From Candidatus Multivorans thiocomprendens (lineage in GTDB: Bacteria > Acidobacteriota > Thermoanaerobaculia > Multivoradales > Multivoraceae): a stretch of DNA of 56,910 nt. The stretch lies in contig JAPVWO010000265.1 of the NCBI GenBank assembly GCA_027493375.1, forward strand, positions 1 to 56,910, in the 5' to 3' direction. This document shows, one piece after another, positions 7,231-14,545 of this stretch (position 1 is its first letter; every line of letters starts with the position of its first letter). The position numbers were made by a program, and so were the translations under genes. The notes beneath the pieces were generated by a model. The model saw nothing but the letters and a program-made list of their open reading frames with translations, was not told the origin of the DNA and searched no databases.

Positions 7231-8490
7231 TCAGCGCCGCCGGGATATGACGGGAAGCAGGAGGGTGTCGGGGAAGGCGATCCGGTCAGTTGGTCGAAGG
7301 CGCTTCAACGACCGCGAACGCGCCTTCCCATCGGGGCGGAGGATCCGAACCTCGCCTTCTTGCCGCAGCCGCAGGATGATCTCGTCCAGATCCGCGAAGC
7401 TTGCAGCCGTTCTGTTTGCGAGCTGGCGGTGCACCGTCTCCACCGGGACTGGAGCGTCGGAGGCGTAAGCGAACAGTTCGTTGGGCAGAGTGTTGAGAAG
7501 GTCGTCGAGCATCGTCTTCCTGTCGAGGTCCTTGAAGCTGAACAAAGGCAACGACGGCAGGGGTTCCCGGAGTGGGTCCCAGCCCATCATGTTCAGGCCG
7601 CCGTACCCGTCGTGCTCGAACGTATTGCTAGCTTCCCAGTGCTGCCGGATCATCACGTCGCGGGCCGTGGGGTGTCTCGAGAGATGGAGGAACCACAGGG
7701 ACCGCCGAGACTGCTCGGGCCGGATGAAGAAGGGCGTGTCGTAGGTCGCGCCCGTCTTGTCCAGAATGTGCTGCCGGAGAGTTCGTTGCACCAGAGCCCG
7801 CCCGCCGCGACTCGCACGGTTCGCAATGAGCTGTTCGATCTCCGCGTTGGAGAGCTCGAGGCGGGCCAGCGGTTTGATGATCTGGTCCGTCAAGGAAAGG
7901 CGGTTTATGAGCGAGTCCGCGGCGAACGTCAGTATCACCTCGGCTGCGGGAAGCTCTCGCAGAATACGGGCCACCAGTTGCAGTTCCACCTGGGAGAACC
8001 CCAACTGGTCGAGGAAGAAGATCGCCCGGCCGGCTCGCGGCTGCCGCCGGTGGATTTCCGAAAGGATGCCCTCGACGGCACACTCGAAGGGCTTCGCGTC
8101 GAGGACGATGCCCTCGTCGTTCGTGTTGTAGTCGCGCTCGGCGAGCACTGCCCTCAAGTAGTCGATGTGAGCTGGTTCCTTGTCCACGAAGTAGTGCTTG
8201 CAATCGACACGCAGGGGCTTGGAGCGGGAACGGTTCAGCCGCTCCTCTGCCGCCTTCGACTCTTCGAGCATCACCAGTGGGGAGCCGACTACGAGGTCGT
8301 TGCCGTCGCTGAAGATGCCGCCGCCACAGAAGCCGTCCGCGAGGTCGAGCTTGAACTCTTCGCGGCGCGGGACCACGTTGAGGCGGTCGAAGTAGGCTCG
8401 GATGTAGCGCCGGAGCACCTCTAGCTTCGCCTTGCTGTGATCCTCGATCGGTGGTGGTGGCTCACCCGGATGCCATGTGAAACTCGCTAC
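7231..8490 (-). CDS. tcmP: Three-Cys-motif partner protein TcmP, apparent GTA start
   Basis: TcmP proteins are found next to DUF5131 (three-Cys-motif) proteins in islands and phages; their reaction is unknown. The 419-aa reading shows the typical opening FTWHPGEPPPPIEDHSKAK with the conserved HS-x-AK. LADGFCGGGIF and IFFLDQLGFSQVE follow. The only standard start in frame is GTG at 8418, which would cut off that conserved opening. An SD-like AGAGGA (8497-8502) stands 6 nt before GTA at 8488-8490, exactly where a start is expected. I therefore place the start there and suspect a mutated ATG/GTG or non-standard initiation. The upstream DUF5131 gene ends in TAG at 8503-8505 in this same frame, so readthrough fusion is another possibility. 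Confidence 0.8.
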   Translation of the reverse strand, partial: VASFTWHPGEPPPPIEDHSKAKLEVLRRYIRAYFDRLNVVPRREEFKLDLADGFCGGGIFSDGNDLVVGSPLVMLEESKAAEERLNRSRSKPLRVDCKHYFVDKEPAHIDYLRAVLAERDYNTNDEGIVLDAKPFECAVEGILSEIHRRQPRAGRAIFFLDQLGFSQVELQLVARILRELPAAEVILTFAADSLINRLSLTDQIIKPLARLELSNAEIEQLIANRASRGGRALVQRTLRQHILDKTGATYDTPFFIRPEQSRRSLWFLHLSRHPTARDVMIRQHWEASNTFEHDGYGGLNMMGWDPLREPLPSLPLFSFKDLDRKTMLDDLLNTLPNELFAYASDAPVPVETVHRQLANRTAASFADLDEIILRLRQEGEVRILRPDGKARSRSLKRLRPTDRIAFPDTLLLPVISRRR

Positions 8491-8502
8491 GACTTGTCCT
8501 CT

Positions 8503-9225
8503 CTAGCCCGGCATGCCGTTGTACTCCACTCCTCGGAGTCGCCGGCCTCCCGACTTCGGTCTCGGGCCACCCCACTGCTTGAAGAAGAAGGGTACGTCTC
8601 TACGCTCACAGAGATCGCGTACTCGAAGAACCCACTCTTCCTTCATGGGACGCGCACCTGGCCCGCTTTCTCCGCCGACGATAACCCAGCAAATCCCGTC
8701 GAGATCAAGATGATCTAGCGGCCCGAGCAGCGGTTCGATGGACAGGAAGCGCATCGGTACCGGCGTGTCGCGAAGGTGCTGGATCCGGACGGTCGCCGCC
8801 TGATCCTCGACAGAGACGCCGCACCAGACATGTCTAGGTGCCGTGCTCGCATCAGGGTACCGGCGCTGCAAGTAGTCACGCATGAGAGAGCCGCGCTTCG
8901 TGAGGACTTGGTAGACGTGCCAGTTGGCGGACTCCATCGTCTCGAAGACACGGTCGATGAACCAGGCAGGCACATCCTTGTGGAACAGGTCGCTGATGGA
9001 GTTGACGAAGATCCTCCGCGGTCGCTTCCACGAGTGGGGCTGCGAGACGCGGTCCACACGGAGCCTGAGATCGAACCCGTTCTCGAAAGGGTGGCCAGGC
9101 GTGCCGCGAAACCTCTCGGTCAGCCGTGCCGCGTAGCAGTTGTCACAGCCACGCGTAATCTTGGTGCAGCCCGTGACGGGATTCCAGGTCGCGTCGGTCC
9201 ACTCGATCGGTGTGTTGTCCCCCAT
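8503..9225 (-). CDS. DUF5131 / phage Gp37-Gp68 family three-Cys-motif protein
   Basis: The 240-aa protein opens with IEWTDATWNPVTGC, then C20-x6-C27-x2-C30 (GCTKITRGCDNCYA), the cysteine cluster that names its partner TcmP. Such a cluster suggests an iron-sulfur, radical-SAM-like enzyme. Other family hallmarks are HSWKRPRRIFVNSISDLFH, VYQVLTKR, WCGVSVEDQ, FLSIEPLLGP and WVIVGGESGPGARPM near the end. The C-terminus VPFFFKQWGG is standard, so the TAG stop is natural. Members occur in phages and islands; the substrate is not known. It leads a two-gene unit with tcmP, 12 nt apart. Confidence 0.9.
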   Translation of the reverse strand: MGDNTPIEWTDATWNPVTGCTKITRGCDNCYAARLTERFRGTPGHPFENGFDLRLRVDRVSQPHSWKRPRRIFVNSISDLFHKDVPAWFIDRVFETMESANWHVYQVLTKRGSLMRDYLQRRYPDASTAPRHVWCGVSVEDQAATVRIQHLRDTPVPMRFLSIEPLLGPLDHLDLDGICWVIVGGESGPGARPMKEEWVLRVRDLCERRDVPFFFKQWGGPRPKSGGRRLRGVEYNGMPG

Positions 9226-9502
9226 GTTGAGTCGCGATCATCCAAGCTAACTGTTGCGGCGCCGGCCGGTGGAGCGGGCAGCCCCGCGTTCACTCAAGGC
9301 GGCGAACTATACGCCAGAGGCGCACGGCCTGGGGCCGTCCGACACGTCGACAGGTCTGCGACCGCCAGCTTGAGCCCGGATTCAGTCGCTTCCACGAGCA
9401 CGGAGTAGAGTGCCCGTTCCACGGGTGGGGGTCACCGGCGACGGACGGCCAGCCTCGGCGCGACTGCCTTCCCGCCGAGCACGAACTACATCTGCGAGTC
9501 CC

Positions 9503-10543
9503 ATGTCCCCAAACCGCGTTCTCCTCGACTCGAACCTCTGGTTGGACCTCGCAAGCGACCCGAGACTCACACCAGTGCTCACAGCAATCGACGAGCTCGT
9601 AAGGGAAGGAGAGGTCGAACTTCTTGTCCCTCAACTCGTACTCGACGAGTTCGCGCGCAATCGGGACCGCGTCGTAGAGCAAATGCAACGTAGCCTTTCC
9701 TCGCACCTTAAGCACGTCCGTGATGCGGTTACGCAGCTGGTTGAGGACGAGGCGAGGCCGGAAACTCTGGCCCACCTTGACGACCTGCAACTCAGGATTG
9801 CGACCAGAGGAAGTGTTGCTCGCCCAATCGTCGAGACCGTGGAGCGCCTGATGGCAACCACCCCTCCGATCCTGGCCAGCGATAGCGTCAAGGTCAGCGC
9901 GGTCGAGCGCGCCATCCAGAAGCAGGCGCCGTTTCACCGATCCAAGAACTCGACCGTAGATGCGCTCCTGGTCGAGATCTTTGCCGAAGCCGCACGAGCC
10001 GATACACGGGACGCCACGCAGCACTACTTTGTCACCCGCAACACGCGCGATTTCTCGCTGCACGACGGCGACAATCGCCTACCGCACGCTGACCTCGCCC
10101 GCATCTTCGCGCCCGACGACTGTCACTACTCCACGTCCACGGCCGAAGTCGTGCGGCTCATTGCCCCCGATCTCCTAGCTGAGTTCGAGCACGAGTTCGC
10201 CTACCACCCGCAACCCAGGGAGCTGGCCGAACTGCTCGACGCGGAACATCTGCTCTACAAGCAGGTCTGGTACAACCGACACTGCAATCTTCGCATCCGC
10301 GTCGAGAGGGGCGACATCAAGGTCGTCCATCGAGACCTGGACTCGGAGCCCGCTACGTACTCTCCAGACGTCATTCTCCGCGACGTCTGGGACATTGCGC
10401 TCAATGCCGCGCGTGCCACAGAAGCCGAACTGGGTCCCGATCGCCTCGGTCCCTGGAGCGACTTCGAGTGGGGAATGCTGAACGGCAAGTTATCCGCACT
10501 TCGCTGGGTTCTCGGAGATGACTGGGACATGCTGGACACCTGA
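9503..10543 (+). CDS. PIN domain protein, DUF4935-like, 346 aa
   Basis: PIN domains are metal-dependent ribonucleases. The chosen ATG gives MSPNRVLLDSNLWLDLA, with the first catalytic Asp in LLDSNLW. An acidic LVLDEFARNRDR follows, then KNSTVDALLVEIF and YFVTRNTRDFS. This is the order of a PIN_4/DUF4935 nuclease. The C-terminal third (about 230-346) is an extra domain with Trp-rich ends and no known match. There is no antitoxin gene beside it, so a classical VapBC pair is unlikely. The gene stands alone between the DUF5131 gene (divergent, 277 nt) and the GIY-YIG gene (convergent). Its base composition looks less GC-rich by eye than the host genes. Confidence 0.75.
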   Translation: MSPNRVLLDSNLWLDLASDPRLTPVLTAIDELVREGEVELLVPQLVLDEFARNRDRVVEQMQRSLSSHLKHVRDAVTQLVEDEARPETLAHLDDLQLRIATRGSVARPIVETVERLMATTPPILASDSVKVSAVERAIQKQAPFHRSKNSTVDALLVEIFAEAARADTRDATQHYFVTRNTRDFSLHDGDNRLPHADLARIFAPDDCHYSTSTAEVVRLIAPDLLAEFEHEFAYHPQPRELAELLDAEHLLYKQVWYNRHCNLRIRVERGDIKVVHRDLDSEPATYSPDVILRDVWDIALNAARATEAELGPDRLGPWSDFEWGMLNGKLSALRWVLGDDWDMLDT

Positions 10544-10645
10544 AGTCACTCCGTCAACCCCGATCGCTCGCCCGAGTCGACTCCGCCACGTCGACAGTGT
10601 GCGCAGCCGTTGTGACCCGACCTCCGCAGTGCCGCTGGCCTGGAC

Positions 10646-11830
10646 CTAACCGACCAACGACGCCGTGCTCACGTCGTAGGCACATCGGGTGATCGTTCCA
10701 TCTCTGATTCTCTCGACGGCCTGGTCGATCACGTTGAGAGGCACCAGGAACCACTCGCGCGGCGTTACGGGGTTGCCGAAGCGATCCTTGATGCCGATGT
10801 CGAGGCGTGCAGGGCCAAAGACCCGGTGGATGAGCGTCTCTAGCTTGCCGGGATCGATGTTGTACAGCTTGTAGCTGGCCACGATCTCGACGTCAGCCAG
10901 CAGGAAGGTCGCTTGGAGCCGTGCCCCGGCGATCCGCTCCTGCACGCTGCCGCTTGTGACGCCGATCTTGTGGACCAGGTCGCGATTCTCTGAAATGAAG
11001 GGAAGATCGGACTTGCTCCGGAGCACGTAGATCGTCCCGCTCGCCTCGTCGCCGTCCGCGGTCTGATCGGTGAACAGCGGTCCAGCCGTCGCTTCGGTGA
11101 TCCGCCGGCCTGCTTCGTCCTTGTGCAGAGCCCGCTGCAGGGAACGCCGGAGCAGGTTGCTCTCGGTGCCGTTGTCGAAGATGACGCGGAGGCGTGCGTC
11201 TTTGTCGCCGTAGTCCTGGGTGAAGATGCGCCCCATCTCGGCGACGTAGGCTTTCTGGCCGCCGAGGACGAAAAACCGGCCAGGCTCTATCTCCGCCTTC
11301 CGCTCGAAGGGTCGCGTCTCGCGAAGGCCCATGTCGATGTCCTTCTGGACTTGCTCGAAGAGCGGCCGGAAGCGCTCGAAGTCCTCGCATCGGGTGCGAG
11401 TCGCGATCTCCTCGGCCGCGCGCTTCTCGGCACTCGACCGAACATGGCGTAGATCGCTGATGTCCGGCGCCTCCGCCTCCCCGCCAAGCTCAGCTAGGAG
11501 TTCGTTGTCGTCCAGAGCTTCGGGAAAAGGCGTCATCTCGTCGAGACGGCTGCTCAGCAACGCCTGTCGATCCAGCGGAGCAACAAGCTCGCGCCACTCG
11601 TCATCGGCGAGAATCCGGCCCAGTCGCACGGCGTAGAGCCGCTCAAACAAGTTGCGGTCGTCACCCCGCTCGGGCGCCCGTCCGTGTGAATCGACAAATC
11701 GCTGGATCTCCTCGAAGCCCGCGATGATCCGCTCCTCACGAACCGTGTACGACGCTGCCTTCCGCGGCGCAACTTCGACACCGAGTTCGTCCAGCAGGGC
11801 GGCGTCCTGCTCGGTGAAGCCCTCAGACAT
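10646..11830 (-). CDS. GIY-YIG nuclease family protein (T5orf172/MUG113 type), 394 aa
   Basis: A C-terminal GIY-YIG nuclease core begins at about residue 262 with GTIYVLRSKSD and continues to HKIGVTSG. A conserved Arg follows in VQERIAGA, and a Glu occurs in KLETLIHRVFG. The N-terminal 250 residues are helical and charged and may bind DNA or the helicase. The ATG overlaps the last 8 nt of the helicase gene (ATGTCTGA), so the two are translated together. As the last gene of the methyltransferase/TA/helicase operon, it is the most obvious DNA-cutting subunit of the system; that role is inference. Confidence 0.8.
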   Translation of the reverse strand: MSEGFTEQDAALLDELGVEVAPRKAASYTVREERIIAGFEEIQRFVDSHGRAPERGDDRNLFERLYAVRLGRILADDEWRELVAPLDRQALLSSRLDEMTPFPEALDDNELLAELGGEAEAPDISDLRHVRSSAEKRAAEEIATRTRCEDFERFRPLFEQVQKDIDMGLRETRPFERKAEIEPGRFFVLGGQKAYVAEMGRIFTQDYGDKDARLRVIFDNGTESNLLRRSLQRALHKDEAGRRITEATAGPLFTDQTADGDEASGTIYVLRSKSDLPFISENRDLVHKIGVTSGSVQERIAGARLQATFLLADVEIVASYKLYNIDPGKLETLIHRVFGPARLDIGIKDRFGNPVTPREWFLVPLNVIDQAVERIRDGTITRCAYDVSTASLVG

Positions 11831-13892
11831 CGGACGCCTCCGCCGCCATTCGACGCAGCACGGCCACACCCTCGGCCATGCGCCTTTCCCAAGGATCCGA
11901 TGCGGTGACCGACGGCAATCGCCCGCGCTCCTGCTTGAACTTCAAGGCCCGCCTGGCAAGCTCCCGGGCCTCGTCGGGAGTGATTCGGACCTTCTTCGCC
12001 GTGATCACCGCCTTTACCTGCCTTAGGCTCTCCTCGTTCATCGCCTTGGCGAGAATCGCGTAGGCCTCGCCGAACGGGTTGATTCGGTCGATCAGGTCGA
12101 TGTCGAGTTGCCGTACATCGGTCACGTAGCGCCGCACACCGTCGATCAGGGCCGTGTTCCCGGCTCCCCACTCCGCTTCGGCCCGACCGCCTTCGCGCAG
12201 TTCCGACCCAGTCTCCTTCGCCTTCTGCGTCAGGTTCAGGGCCGCGACGGCATGCTCGCGGACCGCCTCCTGGTCATCTGCGTCGAGTTCCGGGAACTTC
12301 TCCTTGATGATCTTCCCCATCCGCACCTGGGTCAGCTCCGCCGGTACGAGTTCGGCGTCAAAGAGCCCGCGTTCGACGGTGACCCGGTCCTGCATGAACG
12401 CCGTGATGACCTCGTTCAGGTCTTCACGGCAGACGCGGACGGCAGCCTCGCTTTTCGGCGCCGCCAGCCCCTTGATCTCCACGGTTACCTCGCCGGTGTC
12501 AGGATCGACGCCCACGTTGCAGCGCTCCGCGTCGTAGCCCGTCTCACCATAGTCGAGACCTTCGATCGGCCCGCTCGCATCCGTCTTCGCCGTGAAGTTG
12601 AAGCGCGGAGCGAGCACCTGCTCCATGAGAAGACTCGCCGCTATGGCCTTGAGGGTGTCGTTGACGGCCTCGGTGACGGCTTCCTCAGAAGCGTCCGGCT
12701 CCGCGATCAGGTTCGTGAACCGAGCCTGGGCCTTCCCCGGCGCATCCCGTGTAGCGCGCCCGATGATCTGCACAATCTCCGTCAAGCTGGACCGGTATCC
12801 GACGGTCAGCGCGTGATCGCACCAGATCCAGTCAAAACCCTCCTTTGCCATCCCGAGGGCGACGATGATGTCCACGTGATCCCGGTCCTCGTTCACCCGG
12901 GGATCCCTCAAGGCGGCAGCGACCCGATCGCGCCGAGCCGGGTTGTCGTCGACGAGGTCGGCGATGCGGAGTACACGGCCTTCGGTCGTCCGCACCAACT
13001 GGAAGCCCGTTTCCGGATCGGCCCCTTGCCATTCGCCCAGCTTCTCGAGGATGTGCTCGACCTCCCGGATCTTGTCCTTCGTGCTCTCTCGCGAGTTGAC
13101 GCTCGGGATGTGGATGATCGTCTTGTCGCTCGGATCCAGCACCTTCAGGATGTCGTCCGCGTAGCTCCCGGTGTAGAAGAAGTAGCCGATGTCGAGCTGC
13201 TTCAGATGCTCGTAGCCGTTCAGCTGCTCGTAGTACGTGTAGGTAACGGTCTGGAACCGTTCCTCGTCCTCGGGCATCAGGACGGGCTCGGCATCACCGC
13301 GGAAGTAAGAGCCCGTCATCGCCACGATGTGGCTCTTGTCTCGCGCCATCAGCTGGCCGACGTGCGTGCCGAGCTTGTTGTCCGGATTGGCGGACGCGTG
13401 ATGAAACTCGTCCACTGCGATGAGCCGGTCGTCGAAGGCCTCGACCCCGAACTGATCCATGGCGAACCGGAAGGTCGCGTGGGTACACACGAGTACCCGA
13501 TCGTCGCTGTCCAGGAACGCCTTCAGCGCCCTGACCTTGCCGCCGTCGGTCCCGGGTGCGCTGCAAAGGTCCCACCTCGGCTGGACACTCCAATCAGCCC
13601 AGAAGCCGAAGCGCTTGAGCGGCACGTCGGCGAAGCTCGCGCCGATCGTCTTCTCGGGAACCACGATGACCGCTTGGCGCAGGCCCTGGTTCGCGAGCTT
13701 GTCCAGCGTGATGAACATGAGCGCCCGGCTCTTGCCGGAGGCCGGCGGCGACTTGATCAGAAGATACTGCTCTCCGCGCTTCTCCCAAGCCCGCTCCTGC
13801 ATCGGCCGCATTCCCAGCGCGTTCGACCGGGCTGTGCGGCCCGTCCGGGCGTACCTGACCGAGATGGATGGGATGGTCTTGACGCTGGTCAC
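11823..13892 (-). CDS. DEAD/DEAH-box helicase, restriction-type, 689 aa
   Basis: A superfamily 2 helicase/translocase. It has Walker A SPPASGKS (48-55), the DEAD-like box VDEFHH (about 160-165), motif III as AMTGSYFRG and motif VI as QIIGRATRDA. A long C-terminal region of about 250 residues has no motif. The GTG start at 13892 overlaps the toxin stop (GTGA), which fixes the start and indicates translational coupling. An upstream extension of the frame is only a shadow of the toxin gene. It resembles the translocase parts of Type I/III restriction enzymes, and with the MmeI-like methyltransferase and GIY-YIG nuclease it forms a restriction-like set. Confidence 0.85.
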   Translation of the reverse strand: MTSVKTIPSISVRYARTGRTARSNALGMRPMQERAWEKRGEQYLLIKSPPASGKSRALMFITLDKLANQGLRQAVIVVPEKTIGASFADVPLKRFGFWADWSVQPRWDLCSAPGTDGGKVRALKAFLDSDDRVLVCTHATFRFAMDQFGVEAFDDRLIAVDEFHHASANPDNKLGTHVGQLMARDKSHIVAMTGSYFRGDAEPVLMPEDEERFQTVTYTYYEQLNGYEHLKQLDIGYFFYTGSYADDILKVLDPSDKTIIHIPSVNSRESTKDKIREVEHILEKLGEWQGADPETGFQLVRTTEGRVLRIADLVDDNPARRDRVAAALRDPRVNEDRDHVDIIVALGMAKEGFDWIWCDHALTVGYRSSLTEIVQIIGRATRDAPGKAQARFTNLIAEPDASEEAVTEAVNDTLKAIAASLLMEQVLAPRFNFTAKTDASGPIEGLDYGETGYDAERCNVGVDPDTGEVTVEIKGLAAPKSEAAVRVCREDLNEVITAFMQDRVTVERGLFDAELVPAELTQVRMGKIIKEKFPELDADDQEAVREHAVAALNLTQKAKETGSELREGGRAEAEWGAGNTALIDGVRRYVTDVRQLDIDLIDRINPFGEAYAILAKAMNEESLRQVKAVITAKKVRITPDEARELARRALKFKQERGRLPSVTASDPWERRMAEGVAVLRRMAAEASDV

Positions 13893-14215
13893 TCGAACAA
13901 GTCCGCGTGAGTGCCTGCCCTGGCGAAGTAGATCGAACCGCTGGGGCCGTCCGTATCGTCGACACGGTAGATCACCAGGAAGTCGCCGCCAATGTGGCAC
14001 TCCCGGTAGCGCGCCAACGAGCCCTTGAGCGCGTGGTCTCTACGCTCGGGAGGAAGCGGAGCGTCGTTGGCAATCAGGAGGAGCATCACGGCTTTCAGCC
14101 GGCGCATATCGTAGCGGCCGGAGCGGGAGAGCCGCCGCCAGTCCCTCAGGAACTGTCGCGAGAAGTCGACTCGGCGGGGTAGCTTGGCCCGTTTACTGGC
14201 CGCCGGCTTCTTCAA
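13889..14215 (-). CDS. YafQ/RelE-family mRNA interferase toxin, 108 aa
   Basis: YafQ-type toxins cut mRNA in the ribosome. Visible family features are DHALKGSLARYRECHIGGDFLVIYRVDD and the C-terminal RAGTHADLF. H103 sits where the YafQ catalytic His lies; H61 and H74 are also in conserved places. The gene overlaps the antitoxin by 23 nt upstream and the helicase by 4 nt downstream. A slightly long basic N-terminus (KKPAASKRAKLPRR) precedes the usual start of the fold. The toxin looks intact. Confidence 0.88.
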   Translation of the reverse strand: MKKPAASKRAKLPRRVDFSRQFLRDWRRLSRSGRYDMRRLKAVMLLLIANDAPLPPERRDHALKGSLARYRECHIGGDFLVIYRVDDTDGPSGSIYFARAGTHADLFE

Positions 14216-14474
14216 GCTCCGCGAACACCTCGTCGGCGCCGGCGAACCGCGCGCCGCGGTCCTGCATCATCTCGTTCACCTCCGCCATGGCCTGGCGGGT
14301 TCGCACGTTCGGCACCTTGAGCTCAAGCGGGAAGGCCTGGTCGACGGCGATGCGGTGGAACAGCAACCGCACGGCCTCCGACGCCGTCAGTCCCATCGCC
14401 GCCAGCGCCGCCGTGGCCTTCTGCTTCATTTCCGTGTCCATGCGGACGTGCAGCATCGAACTCTGCGTCGTCAT
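14193..14474 (-). CDS. RelB/DinJ-family antitoxin, 93 aa
   Basis: It binds and neutralises the adjacent YafQ-type toxin and should repress its own promoter. The N-terminal ribbon-helix-helix reads SMLHVRMDTEMKQKA, then the helix GLTASEAVRLLFHRIA, which is the DinJ signature. The C-terminal part (about 55-93) is acidic and would wrap the toxin. It starts 71 nt after the methyltransferase stop, so an internal promoter for the TA pair is possible in that gap. Confidence 0.88.
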   Translation of the reverse strand: MTTQSSMLHVRMDTEMKQKATAALAAMGLTASEAVRLLFHRIAVDQAFPLELKVPNVRTRQAMAEVNEMMQDRGARFAGADEVFAELEEAGGQ

Positions 14475-14545
14475 CCGAGCCTCCCGTCTCTCAAATGCGA
14501 GACCACCCTGTCATGCTGCCGTCACGCAGTCAAGCCGATGCCCGG

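Noticed and set aside
4582..8505. General reassignment of TAG to an amino acid in this genome
   Set aside because: Many intact genes end naturally in TAG (mobB, sugar permease, glpF, TonB), so the two odd TAG cases need local explanations.
9226..9290. Integron attC site suggested by AACAGTTAGC near the DUF5131 start
   Set aside because: The core does not fit GTTRRRY/RYYYAAC and no paired site or integron integrase is present.
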